DNA from: CAWFZT01 sp963820415
GTDB taxonomy: Bacteria > Chloroflexota > Anaerolineae > Anaerolineales > Anaerolineaceae
DNA length: 64,000 nt
Direction: 5' to 3'
NCBI GenBank assembly: GCA_963820415.1
Contig: CAWFZT010000009.1
Span: 1-64,000, forward strand
The notes under the pieces were generated by a model. It had not been told where the DNA came from, made no database searches, and saw only the letters and a list, made by a program, of their open reading frames with translations. Positions 24,474-36,334 of this stretch are shown here, one piece after another. The first letter of the stretch is position 1; each line of letters opens with the position of its first letter. Made by a program: the position numbers and the translations under genes.

Positions 24474-25568
24474 ATGGGGCTGAAAGGAAAAGGCTTCTTC
24501 ATCTGGAAAATCAAGGACTGCGAAGCCGGCAATGCGAAAACCATTGCTTCGGTTGCCAAAGCGTCTGGATTTACTCACGTTTTAATCAAGATTGCCGACA
24601 GTACCTACCCGAACAACGTCGACCCTACCACCAAGGCCGATTACTGCCCGCCAGTGGTCTCGGCTTTGCATGCTGCAGATATCCAGGTCTGGGGCTGGCA
24701 CTACGTCTATGGAAACGGTATCCCCGAAGCACAGACTGCCGTTAGCCGGGTAAAGCAGTTGGGGCTGGATGGTTATATCATCGATGCCGAAGTAGAATAC
24801 CAGGAACCAGGCAAGGACGTGCAAGCAGGAAAATTTATGACCGAACTCCGTAAAGGGCTGCACAACCTTCCGATCGCCCTTTGTTCTTTTCGATTTCCTT
24901 CTTTGCATATGAACTTTCCATGGAAACCCTTCCTCAATCAGTGTGACCTGAATATGCCTCAGGTTTACTGGGAAGGGGCTCATGATAACGCCGGAGCGCA
25001 GCTCCAACGTTGCGTTCGAGAATTCCAGGCCATGTCGCCCTACCGCCCGATTGTGCCTATTGGCCCGGTCTATCGCGCCAATGGATGGGGCGCTACCCCC
25101 AGTGAAATCAAGGAATTCCTGGATACAGCCAAGACGTTAAATTTGCAGGCGGCTAACTTCTTCACCTGGGACTACAAGATCAAGTTGAAACCTCTTTGGG
25201 ACGTTATCGTCGCTTACAATTGGGCTACTGGCCCGGTAGTGGATACTGCCAAACTGTACATCGATGCTTTAAACACCCACAATGCCGCCCAGGTGGTATC
25301 TTTGTATACGCCAGACGCTGTGCATATCACCGCCGCCCAAACTATCCAGGGAACGGCTGCCATCCAGAATTGGTTTACCACTTTCTTGACCCAGACCTTA
25401 CCATCAGCCTCGTTCAAACTGACCAGCTCAACCGGCGACAACACCACGCGTCACTTCACCTGGGAGGCCAGCTCGCCTAAAGGCAAGATCCAAAACGGCA
25501 ACGACACCTTTGGCCTGCTGAATGGACAGGTGACCTACCATTACTCATATTTCACGATCGGGGCTTAA
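24474..25568 (+). CDS. TIM-barrel glycoside-hydrolase-like protein with C-terminal SnoaL-like domain
   Basis: Residues about 1-245 look like a glycoside-hydrolase TIM barrel of the lysozyme or DUF1906 kind: [57 protein letters not shown] and FFTWDY. Acidic residues in IIDAEVEY are candidates for catalysis. Residues about 255-364 resemble a SnoaL or NTF2-like fold ([45 protein letters not shown]). No signal peptide is visible, so the location is uncertain. TGGAGGA lies ten bases before the ATG. The stop overlaps the stop of the convergent topoisomerase gene by four bases. The substrate is unknown. Confidence 0.68.
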   Translation: MGLKGKGFFIWKIKDCEAGNAKTIASVAKASGFTHVLIKIADSTYPNNVDPTTKADYCPPVVSALHAADIQVWGWHYVYGNGIPEAQTAVSRVKQLGLDGYIIDAEVEYQEPGKDVQAGKFMTELRKGLHNLPIALCSFRFPSLHMNFPWKPFLNQCDLNMPQVYWEGAHDNAGAQLQRCVREFQAMSPYRPIVPIGPVYRANGWGATPSEIKEFLDTAKTLNLQAANFFTWDYKIKLKPLWDVIVAYNWATGPVVDTAKLYIDALNTHNAAQVVSLYTPDAVHITAAQTIQGTAAIQNWFTTFLTQTLPSASFKLTSSTGDNTTRHFTWEASSPKGKIQNGNDTFGLLNGQVTYHYSYFTIGA

Positions 25569-28063
25569 CCCTCTTCGGCTTTGGGCTTTTTTGGGCGAGG
25601 TTTACGCACCATGGCCAGCTTGGCCGACCAGAAAGCCAGGCCGTCCAGCGCCACAGTCAACTGGATGACGGCATCTCCGGCCTTCACCGGGATAGCAGCC
25701 TTGCTGGTTGTCGCCCGTTTACCCAGTGGAATCTCATCCATGCGAATGTTCTGGCTGGCAGCGCGCTCGAAATGCACCGTTCCGGCCTGTGTCTTCTTGC
25801 CCGACATTTCTCCTACCACCTTAACCCCCCTGCCTGGGCGGCAGGCGATGACTCCCTGACCATAGCGGCCTTGAACGGGGAAATCCTCGGCTGGCATGCG
25901 CCAGGCCTGCCCGTTGGATGCCACCAAGAGCACTTCAGCCTCTTTGACAATTTTTTCGACTCCGACTACTTCATCACGGGTGTCTAGTTTGATCCCGTTC
26001 ACTCCTGCTGCCGCCAGGCCCATTGGACGCACTTCCTGTTCCGAGAAACGGATCGCCATGCCACCCAATGTGACTAGCATCAACTCGGCGTCACCGCTGG
26101 TCAAGACCGCCCAACCGAGAAAATCCCCGGGATTCACCTTCGCCAGTACAAAAGATTGCGAAGAAGGCCCTGGTAAGTCGGTTATAGCCGACTTCTTGAT
26201 CATCCCAAAACGAGTAACGGTAACAATAAATTTATCTCCCTGGATTTCATCCCGGGGCGGGAGGGAGAAAAGAGCAGCCAACGGATCTTCTTCTTCCAAA
26301 GGCGCCACTTTTGAGACCAACGACCCTTCTGCAAACTTTTCTTTGACCGGCAAAGTCTCGACCGACACCGCCGCAGTTTTGCCCTGGTCAGTCACAAGGT
26401 AGAGGGTATGGTGTGTATTGGTCTTTACCAGCCATTGTGGGGCTGCCCTACCGCTCACGCGTGGCAGCTCGTCATTATGCGTCCTGGCAATGTGCCCGTC
26501 TTCCATCACTCCCACCCATACCGCCTGGGCAGGGGTCAGGTCGTTGGCGGTGAGCAGTTGTTTAGCCGATTCACCTTCTCGCAAAGACACTATCTGCGTT
26601 TTACGACGGTCTCCATAGGTTTGTTTGACCGCCATCAGCTCATTTTCGACCGCCAGGCGCATCTTTTTAGGGGATTGAAGCAGGCTTTCCAGTTCCTTGA
26701 TCAAAGCGGTTACCTCTTTGTTTTCTTGTTCAATTTTCTTCCGCTCCAACGCTGCCAATCGACGAAGCTGCATATCCAGAATCGCCTGGGCCTGCGCATC
26801 GCTCAACTTGTAACGTTTGATCAGGCGTTGGCGGGCCTGCTCGACATCCGGAGAATTACGAATGAGAGTGATGATTTGATCCAGGTTCTTCAAGGCAATG
26901 CGCAGGCCATCGAGGATGTGTACACGCTGCCTGGCTTTTGCCAGGTTAAATTCACTACGTCTCCGTACTACTTCCAGCCGGTGTTCCAGGTACACACGCA
27001 GGGCATGCTTCAAGGTCAGCAGGTGTGGTTCGCCGTTGACTAACGCCAACAGCGTGATGCCAAACGTCGTTTGCAGGGGGGTACGATGATACAGTGAAAG
27101 CATCACACCTTCTGCCTCAACTCCTTGCTTCAATTCAATCACAATGCGCATGCCATGCCGGTCGGATTCGTCGCGCAGATCGGCAATCCCTTCCAAAGCG
27201 CCATCACGCACCAACTCTGCTATACGCTCGATCAGGCTGGATTTATTGACAATGTACGGCAGCTCGGTGATCAGAATCCTCATCCTGCCGCGGCTCATTT
27301 CTTCTACCTGGACGCGTCCGCGCACAGTAACCCGCCCACGCCCTGTAGCATAGGCAGTCATAATGTCGTTTTGTTCGCCTTCTTGCAGGATGATCCCCCG
27401 CGTCGGAAAATCGGGCCCCTGGATAAACTTCATCAGATCCTGCACAGAAATATCGTCCAGCTTCTCCCAACCGTGCAGCATGTAGATCAGCCCATCGATC
27501 ACTTCCCCCAGGTTGTGAGGCGGAATATTGGTCGCCATGCCAACGGCAATCCCGCTTGCTCCATTCACCAATAAATTCGGCACCGCTGACGGCAGCACGT
27601 CTGGTTCAGTGAGCGTGCCATCAAAATTCTGAACGAAGTCAACCGTTTCTCTTTCGATCTGCGCCAGCAGCTCCATGGCAAAGGGGGTGAGTTTGGCCTC
27701 TGTGTACCGCATGGCCGCCGGAGGATCCCCATCCACACTACCAAAGTTTCCCTGGCCATCCACCAGAGGATAACGCATGGTGAAATCCTGAGCCAGGCGC
27801 GCCATTGATTCGTACACCGCCATATCTCCGTGCGGATGATATTTTCCGAGTACTTCACCCACGATCCTGGCCGATTTTTTATATATAGATTCCGGGCGCA
27901 TACCCATGTCATACATGGCATACAACACTCGTCTTTGGACCGGCTTCAGACCATCTCGCGCATCCGGCAGAGCCCGCGCCACAATGACACTCATGGCGTA
28001 ATCCAGGTAAGACTGCTGCATCTCCCGGTCAATATCTACTTTACGTACCAAACCCATATCCAT
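25565..28063 (-). CDS. gyrA: DNA gyrase / topoisomerase IV subunit A
   Basis: The 832-residue protein is a full-length type IIA topoisomerase A subunit. It has the breakage-reunion domain with [24 protein letters not shown], the quinolone-region [16 protein letters not shown] with catalytic Tyr (Y120), and [16 protein letters not shown] coiled-coil gate and a C-terminal beta-propeller follow ([24 protein letters not shown]). GyrA-type enzymes cut and pass DNA together with GyrB to add negative supercoils. The canonical GyrA box, which should follow the first propeller strand near [10 protein letters not shown], is not recognisable ([12 protein letters not shown] is present instead). A topoisomerase IV-like activity therefore cannot be excluded. 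No gyrB is in the window. A good promoter lies just upstream. Confidence 0.92.
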   Translation of the reverse strand: MDMGLVRKVDIDREMQQSYLDYAMSVIVARALPDARDGLKPVQRRVLYAMYDMGMRPESIYKKSARIVGEVLGKYHPHGDMAVYESMARLAQDFTMRYPLVDGQGNFGSVDGDPPAAMRYTEAKLTPFAMELLAQIERETVDFVQNFDGTLTEPDVLPSAVPNLLVNGASGIAVGMATNIPPHNLGEVIDGLIYMLHGWEKLDDISVQDLMKFIQGPDFPTRGIILQEGEQNDIMTAYATGRGRVTVRGRVQVEEMSRGRMRILITELPYIVNKSSLIERIAELVRDGALEGIADLRDESDRHGMRIVIELKQGVEAEGVMLSLYHRTPLQTTFGITLLALVNGEPHLLTLKHALRVYLEHRLEVVRRRSEFNLAKARQRVHILDGLRIALKNLDQIITLIRNSPDVEQARQRLIKRYKLSDAQAQAILDMQLRRLAALERKKIEQENKEVTALIKELESLLQSPKKMRLAVENELMAVKQTYGDRRKTQIVSLREGESAKQLLTANDLTPAQAVWVGVMEDGHIARTHNDELPRVSGRAAPQWLVKTNTHHTLYLVTDQGKTAAVSVETLPVKEKFAEGSLVSKVAPLEEEDPLAALFSLPPRDEIQGDKFIVTVTRFGMIKKSAITDLPGPSSQSFVLAKVNPGDFLGWAVLTSGDAELMLVTLGGMAIRFSEQEVRPMGLAAAGVNGIKLDTRDEVVGVEKIVKEAEVLLVASNGQAWRMPAEDFPVQGRYGQGVIACRPGRGVKVVGEMSGKKTQAGTVHFERAASQNIRMDEIPLGKRATTSKAAIPVKAGDAVIQLTVALDGLAFWSAKLAMVRKPRPKKPKAEEG

Positions 28064-28106
28064 AGCAGTATCCCCAAATAGAACATCAGATCAAGAATAT
28101 TATCCT

Positions 28107-28135
28107 ATGATACGAATAAAATCTTCAATCGTCAA
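28107..28135 (-). promoter_or_regulatory. Promoter of the gyrA gene
   Basis: Reading the minus strand, TTGACG (28135-28130), a 17-base spacer and TATCAT (28112-28107) fit a housekeeping promoter about 44 bases before the ATG at 28063. Confidence 0.6.
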
Positions 28136-28159
28136 CGATGAATAAGGCGCAATAAGAAA

Positions 28160-28188
28160 GTGTCCCCGAGGGGTCGCCTTGGGGACAC
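28160..28188 (-). terminator. Intrinsic terminator after rpoC
   Basis: GTGTCCCC and GGGGACAC pair as an eight-base stem over a 13-base loop. On the minus strand the stem is followed by TTTCTTATT. It separates rpoC from the gyrA promoter. Confidence 0.7.
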
Positions 28189-28212
28189 TGGTTACTTTAT
28201 TCTTAGACCTGC

Positions 28213-31200
28213 TCAGTCTGCACTGGGCAGGTTTGAAACCGACATATGCCATTCACCGGGGCGCTCATCACGTTCGAACTGGCCCAGTACAAAGCCGGTA
28301 CCGGCCGGGATGAGTTTACCGATGATCACGTTTTCCTTCAGACCAAACATCGGGTCCTTCGAAGAGGCAATCGCTGCCCCCGCCAGTACTTTGATCGTGT
28401 GCTGGAAGGACGAAGCAGACAGCCACGAGTCGGTGCTCAAAGAGGCCTTGGTGACACCCAGCAAAATTTCCATGTACTTGCCGGGCTGCTTGCCTTCCGA
28501 GATCAGCACGTCATTGACCCGGCGGATTTCCAACCGGTCGACCAGATCCATCGGCAGGTAAGGGGAATCACCCGGCCGGATAACCTGCACCTTGCCGATC
28601 ATCTTGCGGATGATCACCTCAAAATGCTTGTCGTTGATGTTCTGACCCTGGGCCCGGTATACCTTCTGGATTTCGGTCAGCAGGTACATCATGCAGCCAT
28701 CCCGCCCATTGATCTTTAGAATCGTGTGCGGGTTGAGCGAACCTTCGGTCAGCGGCTGCCCGGCGACAACATGGTCGCCATCTTTAATTAGCAGGCGTGA
28801 AGTGCTCGGAATTTCATATTCCTCGGTCTCCCGCTGTTCGTAAGAGACGATCACTTTGCGCCCTTCAATACGCACTCGCCCGACGTGTTGAGCAGTGATG
28901 GTAGCTTCGCCCTGCTGGGCAATGATGTCGCCCAAAGAAACCATACCTTCATCCTTGGCGGAGATGACCCAGCCCTCGGGAACGTCATACTCGTCGCTGA
29001 CGATTTCGCAGTGTTCGACACGCACCATACGCTGTTCGCTGTAACGGTCGGACTGGATTATTTTCGCCACACCAGCGATCCGAGTGATGACGGCCTCGCC
29101 TTTAGGTGCACGGCGAGCTTCAAACAGTTCTTCGACACGCGGCAGACCAGTAGTAATGTCGCCTCCCGCCGCCACACCACCTGTGTGGAAGGTTCGCAGC
29201 GTCAACTGAGTACCCGGCTCACCGATGGATTGGGCAGCCACAATACCTACCGCCGCGCCAAGCTCGACCATCGTACCGCGGCCAAGGTCCATTCCATAGC
29301 ACTTGGCACAGATACCATGGGTCAGCTCGCAGGTGAGTGGAGAGCGGACTTTCACTGCGTCGATTCCCGCCGAGACGATTTTGCGTACCAGGTCGCGATC
29401 GAGCATATCGTTTCGTTCTGCCAGCACCTCGCCGGTCAGCGGATCAATCACTCTTTGTGCAACCAGGCGCCCATACAGCCGGGTTGACAGGGTCTGTCCG
29501 GCTACGTCGTCTGACTTGCGGATCAAGATACCATCTTCGGTGCCGCAGTCATGCTCATTGACGATCACATCCTGGGCAACATCCACCAGGCGGCGGGTCA
29601 GGTAACCGGCATCCGCAGTACGTAGAGCAGTATCTGCCAGGCCTTTGCGGGCGCCGTGGGTTGAAATGAAGTATTCCAGGGCAGTCAGGCCTTCGCGGAA
29701 GTTCGATTGAATGGGCAGGCGGATGATGCGCCCGGCCGGGTCAGCCATCAGGCCGCGCATACCAGCTAACTGAGCAATTGGGCCAAAACCACCTTTGGTT
29801 GCGCCAGAGTTAGCCATGGTGGCCAGGTTGCCGTTCGGATCCATGTATTTACGTACCGCGTCTGCTACCAGCTTGGTAGTCTCTTGCCAGATTTCGATGA
29901 CACGTTCGTTACGCTCCTGTTCGGTCAGCAAGCCACGCCGGTAAGCCCGGTTGACGTTTTCCACTTCCTGGGTTGCCTTGGCCAGGATGTCGACCTTTTC
30001 GGGCGGGATGGTAATATCCGCTACGGCAATAGTAGCGCCGGAGCGCATGGCAAACTCAAAGCCAATGTCCTTGATCCGGTCGGCCACTTCCGTAGTAACT
30101 TCCTGGCCGCAGACCTCGTACACTTCGGCGATCAAGTCTTTCACGCCACCTTTGTCCAGCACATCATTCGTGAACTGAACTTCGGGGGGCAGGATGCGGT
30201 TGAAAATTACCCGGCCAGCCGTCGTCTCAAGGAAAATATTCTCCTGTTTAGGCAGGCGGTTACCCTTGGCGTCATACCAGGAAAGCAATTTTACTTTAAT
30301 CCGGGCATGGATATCAACCTGGCGCAGGTTGTAGGCCAGCTCAACTTCATCCATATCTGAGAAGAAATGACCATCTCCCAGGTGGGGAAGATCATTCAAC
30401 AAGGTCAGGTAATATACCCCCAGCACCATATCCTTCGACGGGCTGATGATCGGCTCGCCATCGGCTGGTTTAAGCAGGTTGCGCGCCGAAAGCATCAGGT
30501 TACGCGCTTCCCAGACTGCTTTTTCAGAAAGCGGTACATGAACAGCCATCTGGTCGCCATCGAAGTCAGCGTTGAAGGCAGTAGTTACCAGAGGATGTAA
30601 TTGAATAGCGCTGCCTTCGATCAGCACTGGTTCAAAGGCCTGGATACCAAGGCGGTGCAGGGTCGGCGCACGGTTGAGCAGCACCGGGCGTTCGCCGATG
30701 ACCTCTTCCAGTACTTCCCAGACTTCCGGACGGTTGCGCTCGATGAAGCGACGAGCCCCCTTGACGTTGGCTGCGTAGTTATGCGATACCAATCGAGCAA
30801 TTACGAACGGGCGGTAGAGTTCCAGCGCCATCGACTTCGGCAAACCGCATTGGTAAAGTTTCAGAGAGGGGCCAACAACGATCACGGAACGTCCAGAATA
30901 ATCGACGCGCTTACCCAGCAGGTTGCGGCGGAAGCGGCCTTTCTTGCCCTTTAACATGTCGCTGAGCGATTTCAGCTCACGGCGACCGCGGCGCGAAAGC
31001 GCTTTGCCACGTTGTGAATTGTCAATCAGCGAATCGCAGGCTTCCTGGAGCATACGTTTTTCATTGCGTACAATCACATCCGGGGCGCCTAATTCCAGCA
31101 GCCTCTTTAACCGGTTGTTACGGTTGATTACACGCCGGTACAGGTCATTCAAATCCGAGGTAGCAAAACGCCCACCATCCAATTGCACCATCGGGCGCAG

Positions 31201-32445
31201 ATCGGGGGGGATAACAGGTAATACGGTCAGGATCATCCACTCCGGGCGGTTGCCTGAGCGGCGGAAGGCTTCAACTACCTTCAGCCGGGTAGTGGCTTTC
31301 TTCCTTTTCTGCTTACTCTTAGAAGTGCGCACTTCGGTCCACAAGTCTTCCGAGAGTTTATCCAGATCCAACCGGCGCAGGACGTCAAAAAAGGCTTCTG
31401 CACCCATATCGGCGCGGAACACCTGGCCCCAGCGCTGCTTTAGCTCACGATAGCGACTTTCGCTTAAGAAAGTGAATGGGCGCAGCTCCTGGAGTTCATC
31501 CCGCATGTGAGCGTTTTGGCTCTGTGATTCAGCGGATTGATCTTCGAGCTGGTTGCGCAGGCCTTCCATCTGCTCTTCAGCCTCGGCGCGCACGCCATTC
31601 TGGTTCATCTTGATCCGGTCGATCTCGCGCAGTAGCGCATCTTTAGCTTCCCGGTCAATGTCATCCACGCGTTCCTTGGCAATCTTCTGCACACGCGCCA
31701 GATGCTGGTTGGAAATAGTTTCCCCCGCCTCTGCAATGACGGTCTGCATCGACTCAAAATTGATCGGAGCATACGTCGCCGTACTAAGTTTTTCCCGCAG
31801 GATGCGTTCGAGATGCTGACCTTCCTGAATGACCGGTTCAATGCGCAGGGCAATTTGTTCGTCAGCTCTACTTTCAAAATCGTTCTTCTGTTGTTGCAAC
31901 TCGGCCAGCTTGCGATCACGACCCATCTTCACTTCCAGGATCTTGGCGTTGATCTGAGCAGCCTGCTCGCGCTCTGAAACGCTGATCTCATCCTCCAGGC
32001 GTCTCAAGGCCTTCTGACGAGCTTCCTCATCCACAAAGGTGACGATATACTGGGCAAAATAGAGCACCCGGTCGAGGTTGCGGCGGGATATATCCAACAA
32101 CAGTCCCAGGTACGAAGGGATGCGGCGGGTATACCAGATATGCGCCACTGGAGTTGCCAGGTCGATATGGCCCATACGCTCGCGACGCACAGAAGACCGG
32201 GTGACCTCTACGCCGCATTTATCGCAGATGATCCCCTTATAACGAGGATTCTTATATTTACCGCAATAGCATTGCCAATCACGGGTTGGACCAAAAATTG
32301 CTTCACAAAATAAACCATCCTTTTCAGGACGCAGGCGGCGGTAGTTGATTGTTTCTGGCTTAAGGACTTCACCATAAGACCAACTCCGGATTGTTTCTGG
32401 CGAAGCCAGATTTATACGTAGTGCAACTAAACCTTTGGTTTCCAC
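28213..32445 (-). CDS. rpoC: DNA-directed RNA polymerase subunit beta'
   Basis: The 1410-residue protein is complete. The N-terminal zinc site uses C59, C61, C74 and C77. The catalytic NADFDGDQ lies at residues 625-632, supplying the three aspartates that hold the active-site magnesium. [17 protein letters not shown], the trigger-loop region with [20 protein letters not shown], and the second zinc cluster ([19 protein letters not shown]) are all present. Residues about 145-325 are a long charged coiled-coil insertion, consistent with Chloroflexota RpoC. The start is the GTG at 32445 behind AGGAGG. Unusually, rpoB is not upstream: a histidine kinase gene ends 160 bases away, and rpoC has its own promoter and terminator. 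Confidence 0.97.
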   Translation of the reverse strand: METKGLVALRINLASPETIRSWSYGEVLKPETINYRRLRPEKDGLFCEAIFGPTRDWQCYCGKYKNPRYKGIICDKCGVEVTRSSVRRERMGHIDLATPVAHIWYTRRIPSYLGLLLDISRRNLDRVLYFAQYIVTFVDEEARQKALRRLEDEISVSEREQAAQINAKILEVKMGRDRKLAELQQQKNDFESRADEQIALRIEPVIQEGQHLERILREKLSTATYAPINFESMQTVIAEAGETISNQHLARVQKIAKERVDDIDREAKDALLREIDRIKMNQNGVRAEAEEQMEGLRNQLEDQSAESQSQNAHMRDELQELRPFTFLSESRYRELKQRWGQVFRADMGAEAFFDVLRRLDLDKLSEDLWTEVRTSKSKQKRKKATTRLKVVEAFRRSGNRPEWMILTVLPVIPPDLRPMVQLDGGRFATSDLNDLYRRVINRNNRLKRLLELGAPDVIVRNEKRMLQEACDSLIDNSQRGKALSRRGRRELKSLSDMLKGKKGRFRRNLLGKRVDYSGRSVIVVGPSLKLYQCGLPKSMALELYRPFVIARLVSHNYAANVKGARRFIERNRPEVWEVLEEVIGERPVLLNRAPTLHRLGIQAFEPVLIEGSAIQLHPLVTTAFNADFDGDQMAVHVPLSEKAVWEARNLMLSARNLLKPADGEPIISPSKDMVLGVYYLTLLNDLPHLGDGHFFSDMDEVELAYNLRQVDIHARIKVKLLSWYDAKGNRLPKQENIFLETTAGRVIFNRILPPEVQFTNDVLDKGGVKDLIAEVYEVCGQEVTTEVADRIKDIGFEFAMRSGATIAVADITIPPEKVDILAKATQEVENVNRAYRRGLLTEQERNERVIEIWQETTKLVADAVRKYMDPNGNLATMANSGATKGGFGPIAQLAGMRGLMADPAGRIIRLPIQSNFREGLTALEYFISTHGARKGLADTALRTADAGYLTRRLVDVAQDVIVNEHDCGTEDGILIRKSDDVAGQTLSTRLYGRLVAQRVIDPLTGEVLAERNDMLDRDLVRKIVSAGIDAVKVRSPLTCELTHGICAKCYGMDLGRGTMVELGAAVGIVAAQSIGEPGTQLTLRTFHTGGVAAGGDITTGLPRVEELFEARRAPKGEAVITRIAGVAKIIQSDRYSEQRMVRVEHCEIVSDEYDVPEGWVISAKDEGMVSLGDIIAQQGEATITAQHVGRVRIEGRKVIVSYEQRETEEYEIPSTSRLLIKDGDHVVAGQPLTEGSLNPHTILKINGRDGCMMYLLTEIQKVYRAQGQNINDKHFEVIIRKMIGKVQVIRPGDSPYLPMDLVDRLEIRRVNDVLISEGKQPGKYMEILLGVTKASLSTDSWLSASSFQHTIKVLAGAAIASSKDPMFGLKENVIIGKLIPAGTGFVLGQFERDERPGEWHMSVSNLPSAD

Positions 32446-32556
32446 TAAGCGCCTCCTAGTTTGGGAGTCTGGAAAACTAACAAAGAAAGCGCTTGAGGAT
32501 ATTTCTCAGCGCTTATTCAATCGTTAGATAATCACAAAACATGCATGCAATCAACT

Positions 32557-32583
32557 ATTATACCACATTTATAGCAATAACAA
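32557..32583 (-). promoter_or_regulatory. Extended -10 promoter of rpoC
   Basis: On the minus strand a perfect TATAAT (32562-32557) is preceded by TGG, an extended -10, and by TTGTTA (32583-32578) at a short 15-base spacing. It predicts a leader of about 105 bases before the rpoC GTG. Confidence 0.55.
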
Positions 32584-32604
32584 TCATTAGAATCTAAGAA
32601 TATC

Positions 32605-35600
32605 TTAATTATCTTTGTTAGGAACGATAACTTGAGCTTGCTGGTAAGGCAGCTCAAAGTAAAACGTCGATCCTTTTCCCAACTGGCTCTCCACCCAAAC
32701 ACGCCCACCATGCCGTTCTGCAATCGACTTTACGATTGCCAACCCCAGGCCAGTCCCACGTTGCTGATAGGCTTCCCGCCTCCCGCTCCGGTAAAACTTC
32801 TCAAACATGTGCGGTAAATCTAGAGGTGCAATTCCGATACCAGTATCGCGAACTTCGAGGACCACGCCTGATTGGGTGACACGCAGGCAAATCTTCACCT
32901 GTCCCCCGGACGAAGTATATTTTATCGCATTTTCGACCAGGTTATAAACAGCTTGCTGAAGCAGCGCCCGGTCAGCTTCTACTACCACAGCCTGGTTAGA
33001 AGACTCAAGCATAAGCTGCAAGTTCTTCTGGGTCGCCTGGGGCTGTAGTGAGGTAATCACCTGGGCAATCACTTCACCTGCTGGTACTTTTTCAACCTGA
33101 AGTCCAATACCTGCTTCAATCCGCCCGAGGTTGAGAAGGTTATTCACCAGGCGGGTCATGTTTTCCACTCCTACCACAATCTTGTTGGCGTAGGTTTTTT
33201 GCTGTTCATTGAGATCCCCAACCATCTGCAGCATGGTGGCATAGCCGCGCATCAGGGTCAATGGAGAGCGCAAGTCATGACTTACCGTTGCTACAAAATC
33301 AGATTTTAGAGAGTCGAGCTGCTTGTAATAAGTGATATCGCGCATTATGCAGACTTTTCCAACCAGTTTTCCATCTGCGATCACCGGGGAAGCGCTTCCG
33401 TAGTAAATCTTACCGTTGTGCAGGGTAATCTCTCGGGAGGAGACACGCCCTTCGGTTGGCTGCGACAACAGATCTAGTAAGCCCGGATGGGTGACAACTT
33501 CCTGGATTGGCCGGCCAATGGCTGAAGACGTTACCAACCCAGGCACCTGCATGGCTGCCGGGTTGATCAGAAATACGCACATCTTTTCATCGATGACCAA
33601 AACGGCTTCAGGGGTCGAATCTAAAACCGCTTCCAGCCGTTGACGTCCAATTTCAGCATTGGCGTACAGGCGTGCATTGCTGGCAGCCAGAGCGGCTTCT
33701 AAGGCCAGCGTATTTAGGAAACGCACTTCCTCTTCAGTAAAACTGTGCGGGCGGTCATATGCCACCCACAGAGCGCCAAGGTAGGCATGTTCGCGATGCA
33801 GAGCGACAGCGAGAAGCGCACCCGGGCGAGAACCAGTAGCAGGCAGGTTCAATCTGCGGATTCGCCCTGTATTCGGAATCGGCAGGATATCCTGGTGGCG
33901 CATCATCTCATAAATTTGTGCGTCCAGATAGGCGTAATCCTCAGACGCCGGGCCAGCGCCAAACGCAGCCGATTGGCTGGCTGGCGAATCGGGTTCTACA
34001 TCTTGGACAAGCACCACCCGCGCCATGGTAACATTCTCACCCAAGGCGGCTTCCAGGACAGGTTGGATGGATGCATGGACTTCAAGATTGCCAGCTACTC
34101 CCTGACTCACAATTAACAATTTATTTAGCTCATCCAGCCTGGCTTTTAAGCTCTTGCGCATTTGTTCGAAAGCCCGGCCCAAACGACCTAATTCATCCAC
34201 GCCTCTCACCTGCGTGGAATGATCCATCTGTCCCTGGGAGATATTGGCCGCTTCTTGGGCTAACCCTTTCAAGGATGCAGTAATCCCCTGGAGCCCCCCC
34301 TGAACCACCAGAACGGAAATTCCCATCAACAGCAGCAGCATGGTCAGTAATGGGATAGCAATTTCAAGCGCCATTTGCTGCGTGGTTGAAGCCGGCAAAG
34401 TCAGCATGATCGCCCACGGCTTCCCTTCAGCCTGGCGGAAAAACCCGTAATTGCGCGTGCCAGTCGGTGAAGCCTCATTGAAGAATTCAGTATCCGTGGG
34501 AATATACCCCACATAATTTGAGTACACCAAAGAATTAGGGTTGACCGAATAATACAGAATCCGTTGGTTTTCATCCAGGATATATCCTTGACCGCCAATT
34601 TCCTGCATGGTGTTCAAGGATTCGATCACCGGCCTTGTAAATGGATTGGAGGTTAAATCTGTCCGCCCAAGCAGTATGCCAGTAACCTGCCCCTGGCTAT
34701 CCTTGATGCCTGCCAGGAAAGAAACCTGGGCCGAGTTTTCGCCCTCCAGGGGAGGCACCGTATAAACCTGCACCGGCACACCCTTCAAGGCAAGCGTGAT
34801 TCCAGCCAGTTCATCCGGGCTCAACCTGAGCGCATCTACCTGTTTTTCAGGATATCCGTTGATCGGTTTACCGCTGCCGTCGAACAGGAATAACTGCCTG
34901 AAATAAGGCACCGAACGTAAATCTTTCGATAACGATTCGGAGAGCACGTCAGGAGATTGGCCAAGCAAGCTCGGATCGGCCAGGTTGGAGATGATGCTCT
35001 GGCCTGTCTCGAAAAAATAGGGCAGACTGGCAGTGGCAGCCTGGGATGTGCTGGCAAGTCTTTCCCTCATCATCCCTCGCGCCGCATCGCCGGCCACAAT
35101 CCAGTCCCCGATGGTCAATACCAGCATCATCAACACCACCAGGGGAACCGTCACCCCCAGGAAACGGATCTGCAGGTTGGTTTCAGAAGGCGATGGAAGT
35201 AGATCGCCATGCCTTCCCCAGAATTCAACCTTTGCCAGGTAAATTACTTCAGCAAACAAACTTGCGATGAAAAGTTCGCCTGCCCGAGCGGTGAGAAACA
35301 GGACAGATTGGGTCAAAGCATAATCCAGGCGGGCGGCGATGCTCCCCTGCGTTCCGACAATAGAGGTTATCAGAAACACAGGGCTGTAAACAATCGCCAG
35401 TACCACCGCCGCGCCAATGGGATGGCGTAAGGCACGATAGAAAGGCGTCCGGTACTGCTGGCGTATGGCCAGGCTGTACAGGAAAGATAATCCGGCAATT
35501 TCCAGTGGCGTATATAGACTGTGCGTCTCCCAAAACGCAAACACCAATCCGCTGGCGAAAGCCACCAGAACTCCCGGAAAAACACCCAAGACGCCACCCG

Positions 35601-35907
35601 CCAGTACCCAGGGCAAAGCAGCCAGAAACATCAAAGCTGGGGCAGTCGGCTCTACTGGCACACCGGGTAATGGTAAGATATTGATGAATTGGAGCCGCAG
35701 ACCAAAGAATAAGGTGGTCAGCGGTACCAGAAAAGCCAGGCCACCTAAAACTAGCTTTTTATTCAATCCTTTGAGCAGATCTGCTTCCCAACTGGCGCGC
35801 AACCCAAAAACCAATACCACCAGCAGGATACCCCAACCTACCCACCCCAGCACCTGGCTGGGGCGGTCAAGATAAGGATTCGAAATCAACAAAGTGATAA
35901 TATCCAA
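32605..35907 (-). CDS. Large membrane sensor histidine kinase (TM, dCache, HAMP, GAF, PAS, HisKA, HATPase_c)
   Basis: From the TTG at 35907 the product is about 1100 residues. An N-terminal block of roughly eight membrane helices is followed by an extracytoplasmic sensing domain of the dCache type (LASTSQAATASLPYFFETGQ to YGFFRQAEGKPWAIML), another helix and HAMP (GRLGRAFEQMRKSLKARLDE). GAF, PAS (LDSTPEAVLVIDEKM), the HisKA phospho-acceptor in SHDLRSPLTLMRGY, and an ATPase with NLVENAIKYTSSGG, DTGIGI and RGTGLGLAI come next. It is a hybrid-free sensor kinase; no response-regulator gene is adjacent. The frame is open to 36033, but an upstream start there would lie inside a dispersed repeat (copy C). 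The true start is uncertain among 35907, 35982 and 36033. Confidence 0.87.
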   Translation of the reverse strand: MDIITLLISNPYLDRPSQVLGWVGWGILLVVLVFGLRASWEADLLKGLNKKLVLGGLAFLVPLTTLFFGLRLQFINILPLPGVPVEPTAPALMFLAALPWVLAGGVLGVFPGVLVAFASGLVFAFWETHSLYTPLEIAGLSFLYSLAIRQQYRTPFYRALRHPIGAAVVLAIVYSPVFLITSIVGTQGSIAARLDYALTQSVLFLTARAGELFIASLFAEVIYLAKVEFWGRHGDLLPSPSETNLQIRFLGVTVPLVVLMMLVLTIGDWIVAGDAARGMMRERLASTSQAATASLPYFFETGQSIISNLADPSLLGQSPDVLSESLSKDLRSVPYFRQLFLFDGSGKPINGYPEKQVDALRLSPDELAGITLALKGVPVQVYTVPPLEGENSAQVSFLAGIKDSQGQVTGILLGRTDLTSNPFTRPVIESLNTMQEIGGQGYILDENQRILYYSVNPNSLVYSNYVGYIPTDTEFFNEASPTGTRNYGFFRQAEGKPWAIMLTLPASTTQQMALEIAIPLLTMLLLLMGISVLVVQGGLQGITASLKGLAQEAANISQGQMDHSTQVRGVDELGRLGRAFEQMRKSLKARLDELNKLLIVSQGVAGNLEVHASIQPVLEAALGENVTMARVVLVQDVEPDSPASQSAAFGAGPASEDYAYLDAQIYEMMRHQDILPIPNTGRIRRLNLPATGSRPGALLAVALHREHAYLGALWVAYDRPHSFTEEEVRFLNTLALEAALAASNARLYANAEIGRQRLEAVLDSTPEAVLVIDEKMCVFLINPAAMQVPGLVTSSAIGRPIQEVVTHPGLLDLLSQPTEGRVSSREITLHNGKIYYGSASPVIADGKLVGKVCIMRDITYYKQLDSLKSDFVATVSHDLRSPLTLMRGYATMLQMVGDLNEQQKTYANKIVVGVENMTRLVNNLLNLGRIEAGIGLQVEKVPAGEVIAQVITSLQPQATQKNLQLMLESSNQAVVVEADRALLQQAVYNLVENAIKYTSSGGQVKICLRVTQSGVVLEVRDTGIGIAPLDLPHMFEKFYRSGRREAYQQRGTGLGLAIVKSIAERHGGRVWVESQLGKGSTFYFELPYQQAQVIVPNKDN

Positions 35908-36014
35908 GTATGCTCGACCTGCGGATAAACTCTTAAAATTATAGCATTGGGAGCCGATTAGGGGCAACAAACTTTCGTGCATCTTTGGGATATCTCGTGG
36001 AAGAATTGATCCTT

Positions 36015-36035
36015 CACGGCAATTCCCAATCAACC
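36015..36035 (-). repeat. Dispersed intergenic motif, copy C
   Basis: On the minus strand GTTGATTGGGAATTGCCGTG is followed by AAGGATCA, where the GGATCA matches copy D at the same distance. The CCAGATTT hairpin is missing in this copy. Confidence 0.5.
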
Positions 36036-36334
36036 TTTATCGCCCATAATGCGATTTTTTTAAGGGGAATAAAATTTCCACAGTTGTTCCGAGGCCAATC
36101 GTACTATATATATTCTATGAACTCATGAGATTCATAACCGGTTTGGAAAACCACGTTGTCACTGACAAATGTAGCAGGATATGGGTATTCGAGCCCGGCT
36201 GTGTAGATAACCACCGGGTTAATCGATTAATAAATGGTTTAGCTGTTTCTGAATATTCCGGAAGTCGTTTTCTTGCTCTCGATCCTCCATCTTAACTTGC
36301 CTGTAGAAACTCTCCAATCTGGGAGAACAGAAAC
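36036..36334. other. Intergenic stretch between the histidine kinase and cmk
   Basis: About 300 bases without a supported gene. I looked for a tRNA because GTATTCGAGCCCGG near 36184 recalls a T-arm, but no matching stem or acceptor arm is present. Confidence 0.4.

Noticed and set aside
26408..27043. 211-codon ORF antisense to gyrA
   Set aside because: Shadow frame with no domain features; the opposite strand encodes the conserved topoisomerase.
36170..36210. tRNA-like T-arm (GTATTCGAGCCCGG)
   Set aside because: The flanking bases do not form a T-stem, and no acceptor or anticodon arm is found upstream.
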